Below are positions 58,777 through 64,000 of a stretch of DNA of 64,000 nucleotides, piece after piece. The position numbers and the translations under genes are program-made. The notes under the pieces are model-generated. The model worked only from the letters and a program-made list of their open reading frames with translations. It made no database searches and was not told the origin of the DNA. The stretch comes from Martelella sp. NC20 (GTDB lineage: Bacteria; Pseudomonadota; Alphaproteobacteria; Rhizobiales; Rhizobiaceae): contig NZ_CP054861.1 of the NCBI RefSeq assembly GCF_013459645.1, positions 726,501-790,500 on the forward strand, read 5' to 3'. The stretch's first letter is position 1, and each line of letters starts with the position of its first letter.

Positions 58777-59607
58777 TCAGCAGGCCCGCGCCAATGTGTT
58801 GCTTTCCAGAAGTCTCTCGGAAATCGCGCTCGCCGCAAGTTTGAGTTTGGGCAGGATACGCTCGACGCGGTCGTTTTGCAGCCGTTGCATTGATGCAATG
58901 ACACTGATGGCCGCCACCGGTGCTCCGACAATGTCGAAAACAGGAACGGAAAGCACCCTGCGTTCAATATTCGTGAGGCTTGAGGCGAGTAGAAACCCCT
59001 GGCTGCGCGCGGTGGCAAGGTCCTCGATGATCCGATCCGGCGTGAGCCGATAATCGACATAACGGCGTTCATTTTCCATCAGAATATCGGCAGTCTTTTC
59101 CTTCGGGAGATAAGCCATGATCGCACGGCTTGCGATGCTGACTCCGAGCGGGCGGCGGGCACCCAGTGTCAGGCGGCGGGCTTGCACCGGATAGGAACCG
59201 ATGCGCCGGTCGACATAAACGGAATCATTACGGCTGCGCACCGCAAGAAATACCGAGTCGCCGACCGCCTCGCAAAGCCGGTCCAGGGCGGGTGCCGCGG
59301 CTTGGGAAATCGGAAAACGGTTTGCGGCTGGCAGGCCGAGCCACGCTGCCTCCGACCCGATGGTATAGCGCCGCGTGCCGCGCACCCGTTCGACCACGCC
59401 CTCCTCTTCCAGTGCCTTCAATATCCGGTGTGCCGTCGGATGCGGCAGGCCCAGCTCTGCGGCGATGTCCACGAGCTTCACGCCGTCGGGCGGACTGCCG
59501 GCCAGAAGCCGCAACACGCCGAGCGATCTGTGAATGCATTGCGCGCCGGTCTCCCGCCCGAGCGCCGGCGCTGCTGCTTCAATGGCCTCAATCACGGTGC
59601 CAGTCAT
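58777..59607 (-). CDS. IclR family transcriptional regulator
   Basis: The protein (276 residues) has an N-terminal winged helix (LGVLRLLAGSPPDGVKLVDI, then AAELGLPHPTAHRILKALEE) and a C-terminal IclR effector domain (VFLAVRSRNDSVYVDRRIGS, then LGVSIASRAIMAYLP). The ATG at 59607 has a GGAGG RBS. It overlaps the upstream GntR gene by 20 bases, so the two regulators are made together. IclR proteins usually control aromatic or sugar acid catabolic genes next to them, here the dienelactone operon or the divergent DUF3500 gene. Confidence 0.9.
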   Translation of the reverse strand: MTGTVIEAIEAAAPALGRETGAQCIHRSLGVLRLLAGSPPDGVKLVDIAAELGLPHPTAHRILKALEEEGVVERVRGTRRYTIGSEAAWLGLPAANRFPISQAAAPALDRLCEAVGDSVFLAVRSRNDSVYVDRRIGSYPVQARRLTLGARRPLGVSIASRAIMAYLPKEKTADILMENERRYVDYRLTPDRIIEDLATARSQGFLLASSLTNIERRVLSVPVFDIVGAPVAAISVIASMQRLQNDRVERILPKLKLAASAISERLLESNTLARAC

Positions 59608-60304
59608 ATCTACCTCCCTGGACCAGTTCACGTTTGCCGTCTTCCACAGCAGGAGCCAGCGCCCCCGATGTCAAAAGAATGTCGGTCGTCAGTTGCAGAT
59701 GATCGCGCAATGCCGCGCATGCCTGTTCGGCGTCACCCGCAAGGGCACGATCGAGAATTTTCTGATGTTCGGCATTGATGTCGCGGCTTGTCCGCGCATG
59801 CGGCAGGATCATCCGCCTGTAGCGTTCGGCCTGCATATAAAGCTGATCGCGCAGATGCAGCCACCAGAGGCTGTCGCAACACGAGAGAAGTTCGTCATGA
59901 AACTGGGAATGGAGCCGCGCCCACTCCTTTTTTGCAGCCTTGTCCTCAGAAGGAAGCGTGCGCGACAACCTGTGCCAGATGCCGAGCAACCGGCCCTCCC
60001 ATTCAAGGTCGCCGCGCGCGATTGATCGCCCCAGGCACCGTGTCTCGATCTCGATGCGAACCGCGGTCAAATCGATAAGGTCCCGCCGCGAGACCGATGC
60101 GACCACGAAACCTCGCTGCGGCAGGCTGACAACCAGCCTGTCCGAGGTCAGCCGCGACAGCGCCTCGCGCACGGCGCCCGCACTGACGCCAAACTGGCTG
60201 GCAAGCTGGTCGATGGCCAGCTTGCGATCGGGCGCATAGGCACAATCGAGAAGCTCCTCCTTCAGAGCCTCATAAACCTCTGCCGTTCTGCTTGCTGCCG
60301 CCAT
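59588..60304 (-). CDS. GntR family regulator (FCD/FadR type)
   Basis: The protein (238 residues) has the GntR winged helix (AEVYEALKEELLDCAYAPDR, then LAIDQLASQFGVSAGAVREA) and an all-helical FCD domain (RIEIETRCLGRSIARGD, then LHSQFHDELLSCCDSLWWLH, and late HQKILDRALAGDAEQACAAL), with metal-binding His residues expected there. The ATG at 60304 follows GAGG; a TTG at 60322 is less likely. It is divergent from the DUF3500 gene, separated by an AT-rich control region, and overlaps the IclR gene by 20 bases. FCD regulators often sense a carboxylic acid. Confidence 0.9.
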   Translation of the reverse strand: MAAASRTAEVYEALKEELLDCAYAPDRKLAIDQLASQFGVSAGAVREALSRLTSDRLVVSLPQRGFVVASVSRRDLIDLTAVRIEIETRCLGRSIARGDLEWEGRLLGIWHRLSRTLPSEDKAAKKEWARLHSQFHDELLSCCDSLWWLHLRDQLYMQAERYRRMILPHARTSRDINAEHQKILDRALAGDAEQACAALRDHLQLTTDILLTSGALAPAVEDGKRELVQGGRYDWHRD

Positions 60305-60330
60305 ATTCCTCACTCCTGCCAAACACCTAC

Positions 60331-60395
60331 CATAAAAAATATAAAATTACATAAAAATATTTGTATAAAAAAATATATTTTATGCTATACGAAGC
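60331..60395. promoter_or_regulatory. AT-rich divergent control region between GntR and DUF3500 genes
   Basis: Very AT-rich stretch with ATAAAA/TTTTAT symmetry around 60365-60382. It lies in the 177-base divergent region and probably holds the promoters and the GntR binding site. Confidence 0.45.
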
Positions 60396-60481
60396 ATCGC
60401 AAAGCCTTCAGGCGTCTCACGGACACCACAGCAATATCACCCGTGTAAACCGGCCTGAACGAACTCCGGGAGGGGAGAAGA

Positions 60482-61729
60482 ATGACGCAAAAGGATTTCC
60501 ATCCGTATCTGATGCCGCTGGATGCGCCGCGCATTCTTATGGGACGCGGACACAGCGTCGCAGAATATGGCGCCCAGATGCTGGCAACCGACAAGGCCAT
60601 CGGGCTGAAGGCGGAGTGGGAGCGCCTTCTCGCCGAGCCGTTCAGGGGCATAACGGTCGATGGCAAGGTTCAGGAAAATCTGTTCTCGCTTGCCGACGAA
60701 GGGTTCGACCCCGCGCCTGCGGTCGAGGCGGCTCACGCCCTGCTTTCCAGCCTGAAAGACGAACAGCGACAGGCCGTTGGCCACCGAATCGACGCCACAG
60801 CATGGCGCGCGTGGTATAATCCCGAGATCCCGTTCAACGACCATGGCATTCGCCTGGAGACGGTGAGCGACCATGCGCGGGAAGCCTTTCTCACCCTGCT
60901 CAAAGCCTGCACCAGCCCGCGCGGATATGAAAAGGTGCTTCAGCTCTTCTCCGCCAACCGCTATCTCGGCGAAACATACGATCTCCTGAACATCATGAAC
61001 GAATGGAGCTATCACCTTTTGATGTTCGGCACGCCGTCGAAAACAGAGCCGTGGGGATGGAGCATTTATGGCCATCATGCCTGCTTCAACTGCTTTATCC
61101 TTGGCAACCAACTGGTGATTTCGCCAACCTTCATGGGGGTCGAGCCGAACGTCATCGATCGTGGTGACGGCAGTTCCTTCGCGCTGTTTGTTTCGGAAGA
61201 AGAGCGCGGCCTGGCGTTGATGCAATCGCTTTCGCCGCAATTGCAGGATCGCGCCACCGTCTACAGGCAGATGGAAGACCCAGCCATGCCGCCCGGCCGT
61301 TTCAATTTCGCCGACCAGCGCCATTTGGGCGGTGCGTTTCAGGACAACAGGATCGTGCCGATCGAAGGCGTCTGCGCCAGCGAATTCTCGCCTGAACAGC
61401 GAAAAATGCTACTGTCGACGGCGGAGGCGTTTCTGGAACATATTCCCGACAATCCCCGCAGGGCCCGGATGCGCATGATCGAACAATATCTCGACCATAC
61501 GTGGTGGAGCTGGATCGGCGGGCATGGCGACGACGATCCGTTCTATTTCCGCCTTCAGAGCCCCGTGGTGATGATCGAGTTCGACCATCACTCCGGCATG
61601 TGGCTGACCAATGAGCAGCCGGAGAAATTCCACATCCACACGATCACCCGCATCCCGAACGGCAACGATTACGGCCGCGCTTTGCTGGGGGCATGGCAGC
61701 GCAGCCAATCGGAAGCCGCCGGGAGATGA
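60482..61729 (+). CDS. DUF3500 family protein
   Basis: The 415-residue protein matches DUF3500. Landmarks are SANRYLGETYDLLNIMNEWS, PWGWSIYGHHACFNCFILGN, VISPTFMGVEPNVI and the C-terminal YLDHTWWSWIGGHGDDDPFY with SPVVMIEFDHHSG. No signal peptide is seen. The family has no established function, although it often stands near catabolic genes. An AGGGGAG RBS-like sequence precedes the ATG. Its several conserved His and acidic residues in the C-terminal half suggest metal binding. It is divergent from the GntR/IclR pair and convergent with the HpaH/HpaI/DUF1932 operon. Confidence 0.85.
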   Translation: MTQKDFHPYLMPLDAPRILMGRGHSVAEYGAQMLATDKAIGLKAEWERLLAEPFRGITVDGKVQENLFSLADEGFDPAPAVEAAHALLSSLKDEQRQAVGHRIDATAWRAWYNPEIPFNDHGIRLETVSDHAREAFLTLLKACTSPRGYEKVLQLFSANRYLGETYDLLNIMNEWSYHLLMFGTPSKTEPWGWSIYGHHACFNCFILGNQLVISPTFMGVEPNVIDRGDGSSFALFVSEEERGLALMQSLSPQLQDRATVYRQMEDPAMPPGRFNFADQRHLGGAFQDNRIVPIEGVCASEFSPEQRKMLLSTAEAFLEHIPDNPRRARMRMIEQYLDHTWWSWIGGHGDDDPFYFRLQSPVVMIEFDHHSGMWLTNEQPEKFHIHTITRIPNGNDYGRALLGAWQRSQSEAAGR

Positions 61730-61810
61730 AACGACGACAGGGGGCCACGCCCCCCTGCCCTCATCCGGTTTTCGATATGAGGCAGGCCGGATCGGTCCCC
61801 CGACCAAAAC

Positions 61811-62653
61811 TCAACGGCCGACAAACCGGGCGATCGTTTCGATCAACGGTCCGTTTTCGGCATTGTCACGGGCAACCCGGCGATAGAAGCGCGATGCGCC
61901 CTCGAACATCGATGCCACATCGTCCTCGGCATCCAGAAAACGGGCGATTTCAGCCATCTCTCCGTCCCAGCGGTAGGCTTTGGCGGGCATGTTCGGCAGT
62001 TGCGCGGCCAGCCATTTGTAAATATCCGGCAGACTGGTTTCGACTTCGGCCTTGAGCGCTTCGAGCTGGCCGTTCCGCCCCGCACCTTCAGCCATGGCAG
62101 TCGCCAGCGCCTGAAATCCCTTCGTGATTCCCGCATAGGCCATTTTCAGCGCCGACGCATCGCCTTGCCGATCGGAGAGCAGGCGCGTGTCGAGGCCATG
62201 GGCGCCGAGCCATTCCACCGAGGTGCCCACCGGACCCGACATGTAGACGCGCGGGCCGGCCCCACGGTCAGGCAACGGCGACGCTCCGATAATACCGGCA
62301 TCGGCGAAGGGCAGGCCAAGATTGTCAAACAGCGCGCAAATCTCATGCAGCGTTGCGGGCGAAACAGCATTGCAATCGACATAAAGGGGTGGTTCGGGCC
62401 GCTCGCCAAGCAGGGGCAGAAGGGTCTCCGCCGTCTGCCGCGCGGCATGGGGCGGCACGATCGAAAGCACCAGGCCGGCCTCGCCGACAAGTCGATCGAG
62501 GCTCGTCACGGTAACGCCTGCGGCTCCTGCGCGGGCCAGACTGTCGGCGCTGCGCCCGTCCAGGCAGGTGATGACCCGCAATCCGTGATGAACCAGCCTC
62601 GCCGCGACTGCCGAGCCCATTTGCCCCATGGTAACGATAGCGACAGTGTGCAT
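61811..62653 (-). CDS. NAD(P)-dependent oxidoreductase with DUF1932 C-terminal domain
   Basis: The protein (about 280 residues) has a beta-hydroxyacid-dehydrogenase-like Rossmann domain (VAIVTMGQMGSAVAARLVHH) and a DUF1932 C-terminal domain (SALKMAYAGITKGFQALATA). The Lys in this helix matches the catalytic Lys of 6-phosphogluconate and hydroxyisobutyrate dehydrogenases. It may oxidise or reduce a small hydroxyacid or semialdehyde. Two starts are close, 62653 and 62662; the former has better spacing from GGGAG. It follows the HpaI-like gene in the same direction and may handle the semialdehyde from the aldolase. Confidence 0.85.
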   Translation of the reverse strand: MHTVAIVTMGQMGSAVAARLVHHGLRVITCLDGRSADSLARAGAAGVTVTSLDRLVGEAGLVLSIVPPHAARQTAETLLPLLGERPEPPLYVDCNAVSPATLHEICALFDNLGLPFADAGIIGASPLPDRGAGPRVYMSGPVGTSVEWLGAHGLDTRLLSDRQGDASALKMAYAGITKGFQALATAMAEGAGRNGQLEALKAEVETSLPDIYKWLAAQLPNMPAKAYRWDGEMAEIARFLDAEDDVASMFEGASRFYRRVARDNAENGPLIETIARFVGR

Positions 62654-62682
62654 TGCGGTCATCTCTCCCGTTTCAGGTCTGT

Positions 62683-63483
62683 TCAACCATAGCTTCCGTC
62701 CGGTGAATGAGCCTTGCTCCTCTTGAAGTCAGCCGCCAGCGAGGCCGATCCGGAAACCAGTAATCCGACATCGGTTCCGACCGCCACGAAGGTGGCGCCC
62801 AACTCAAGATAGCGGCGCGCAAGAGACTTGTCGCCTGTCAACACGCCGGCGGCTTTGCCGTGGGAAAGTATGCGTTCAATGCCGGTTTCGATCACGGCGT
62901 TGACGTCCGGTGCGGCAGGCTTGCCAAGATAGCCCATATCGGCTGCAAGATCGGAAGGGCCGATAAAGACGCCGTCGACGCCATCGATTGCAGCAATATC
63001 GTCGAGCGCCTCGATCCCGGCGCGACTTTCGATCTGAAGCAGGAGACAGACTTCCTCGTTGGCGCTCGCCAGATAATCGGGGATGCGATTGAAGCGCGAG
63101 GCCCGCGCCAGGCCCGCACCGACGCCGCGCATGCCGTCCGGCGGATAGCGCATCGCGCGAACCATGGCGTGCGCCTGCTCGGCGGTCTCTATCATTGGCA
63201 CCAGAACCGTCTGAAAGCCGACGTCGAGAACCTGCTTGACCAGCCAGGCCTCGCCAATCGGCACCCGCACGACCGGGTGAGACGGCGAAGCGGCAAGTCC
63301 CTGCAACTGCGCCGAAAGCAACGGCAGGTCGTTCGGTCCGTGCTCGCCATCGATCACCAGCCAATCGAATCCGGCGCCGCCGCAGATCTCGGCGGTGTAA
63401 GCATTGGCAAGCGCAATCCATAGACCGATCTGTGGCTTGCTGTCTCTCAGCGCCTGTTTGAATGTGTTTTTCGGTGCGGGCAT
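62683..63483 (-). CDS. HpcH/HpaI aldolase family protein
   Basis: The protein (266 residues) matches the HpaI class II aldolases, which split 4-hydroxy-2-oxoheptanedioate to pyruvate and succinate semialdehyde using a divalent metal. GGAGFDWLVIDGEHGPND gives the metal and substrate region, VPMIETAEQAHAMVRAMRYP and LLLQIESRAGIEALDDIAA, then DGVFIGPSDLAADMGYLG follow. The ATG at 63483 fits; the long frame to 63804 reads the hydratase gene in another frame. It follows the hydratase gene by 10 bases. Actual aldehyde acceptor in this strain is unknown. Confidence 0.9.
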   Translation of the reverse strand: MPAPKNTFKQALRDSKPQIGLWIALANAYTAEICGGAGFDWLVIDGEHGPNDLPLLSAQLQGLAASPSHPVVRVPIGEAWLVKQVLDVGFQTVLVPMIETAEQAHAMVRAMRYPPDGMRGVGAGLARASRFNRIPDYLASANEEVCLLLQIESRAGIEALDDIAAIDGVDGVFIGPSDLAADMGYLGKPAAPDVNAVIETGIERILSHGKAAGVLTGDKSLARRYLELGATFVAVGTDVGLLVSGSASLAADFKRSKAHSPDGSYG

Positions 63484-63493
63484 CGTCCGGATC

Positions 63494-64000
63494 CTATTCG
63501 AAATGGCAGGCGACCGTACCTTGGGAACCGAAGTCCGCAGAAATCGTACAGCCATGTGTGGTCTCGACCGGTCGGATAAATGAACCGGCAAGCACGATCT
63601 GTCCAGCCTCGATGCCGTCTCCATACCGGGCAAGCCGATTTGCCAGCCAGGCAATCCCGCGCGCCGGATCGTTGAGAACACCGGCGCCGAGCCCCGTCTC
63701 CTCGACGACGCCATTGCGCGACACAATGGCGCCCATCCAACGCATATCGACATCGTTGGGGCGCGCCGGCCTTCCTCCGCAAACAATGCCCGCATTCGCG
63801 GCATTGTCGGAAATGGTATCGATCACCGTCCGCATCCGGTTGGTCTCGGGATCGACCCTCACGATCCGCGTGTCGAGGATTTCGAGAGCGGGAAACACAT
63901 ATTCGGTCGCATTCAGGACATCGAAAACGGTGATATCCGGACCGCGGAGCGGAGACTTCATAAGGAACGCGATCTCCGCCTCGATCCGCGGCTGGATGAA
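63494..64000 (-). CDS. 2-oxo-hept-3-ene-1,7-dioate hydratase-like protein (HpaH type), partial
   Basis: The visible C-terminal 168 residues match the HpaH/MhpD hydratase family: [15 protein letters not shown] at the edge, then [19 protein letters not shown], and later [19 protein letters not shown] followed by [13 protein letters not shown]. The frame is open to the end of the window, so the N-terminus lies beyond. The enzyme adds water to the double bond of a 2-oxo-dienoate, making the substrate for the HpaI-like aldolase encoded ten bases downstream. This pair points to a homoprotocatechuate-type or related meta-cleavage route; the ring-cleaving dioxygenase is not in the window. Confidence 0.88.
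   Translation of the reverse strand, partial: FIQPRIEAEIAFLMKSPLRGPDITVFDVLNATEYVFPALEILDTRIVRVDPETNRMRTVIDTISDNAANAGIVCGGRPARPNDVDMRWMGAIVSRNGVVEETGLGAGVLNDPARGIAWLANRLARYGDGIEAGQIVLAGSFIRPVETTHGCTISADFGSQGTVACHFE

Noticed and set aside
1..64000. CRISPR arrays, rRNA and tRNA genes, prophage structural genes
   Set aside because: No regularly spaced repeats, conserved RNA cores or phage structural genes were seen; the only integration gene is the serine recombinase.

Overview
The window looks like a chromosomal or large-replicon segment of a GC-rich alphaproteobacterium, most likely a member of the Hyphomicrobiales (Rhizobiales). Three things point there. The intergenic spaces carry the dyad repeats common in that order (arms such as AGAGCATTTC/GAAATGCTCT and GCGCTTTCCGG/CCGGAAGCGC). 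The catabolic repertoire is dense, with TRAP and ABC uptake, LysR/MarR/IclR/GntR regulators, and indolepyruvate oxidoreductase of the IorA plus IorB-DUF6537 type. The gene organisation is compact, with many ATGA overlaps. The genus cannot be fixed from sequence reading alone. I saw no rRNA, tRNA or CRISPR.

Left region (1-24.5 kb): a large catabolic supercluster. It opens with the 3' end of a TRAP permease, an opine-dehydrogenase-family protein and a 3-hydroxyacyl-CoA dehydrogenase. An MFS transporter, an acyl-CoA synthetase, a thiolase-like protein that has lost its nucleophilic Cys, a DUF35 (Zn-ribbon/OB-fold) protein fused to a degenerate SDR domain, a cyclase-family hydrolase, an EthD-like protein and a quinone-oxidoreductase-like enzyme follow. 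A four-gene operon (nitrilase, gentisate-dioxygenase-type bicupin, FAH-family hydrolase, maleate isomerase) spells out ring cleavage to maleylpyruvate, hydrolysis to pyruvate plus maleate, and isomerisation to fumarate. Facing it is an operon of IorA, IorB, a thioesterase and a MarR regulator. A 16-bp AT palindrome (ATTTTATATATAAAAT and near copies) recurs at five promoters here and probably defines one regulon. A LysR/two-component flavin monooxygenase cassette closes the region.

Middle region (24.5-44 kb): a patchwork of mobile and recently assembled DNA. It has an IS6-type element with a frameshifted transposase, an IS5-type remnant, scraps of an ABC ATPase and an M20 peptidase, and a TetR/MFS efflux pair. 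Two AraC-controlled stress or detoxification units follow (SDR, VOC, reductase and NTF2-like proteins; SDR plus aldo-keto reductase). Then come a small module of HigBA toxin-antitoxin plus a large serine recombinase, an EAL phosphodiesterase with a CSS-type periplasmic sensor, and an O-methyltransferase next to a siderophore-interacting protein.

Right region (44-64 kb): ordered catabolic operons. A ROK-regulated carbohydrate ABC transporter operon encloses a sulfatase without a visible signal peptide, suggesting uptake of sulfated sugars followed by cytoplasmic desulfation. A TetR gene with a perfect palindromic operator faces an orphan TRAP solute-binding protein and an FAD monooxygenase. 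The last blocks are a RidA/FAH/NTF2/SDR/dienelactone-hydrolase operon, overlapping IclR and GntR regulators, a DUF3500 protein, and an operon of HpaH-like hydratase, HpaI-like aldolase and DUF1932 dehydrogenase that runs off the window. These last enzymes fit the lower part of a meta-cleavage route producing pyruvate and a semialdehyde.
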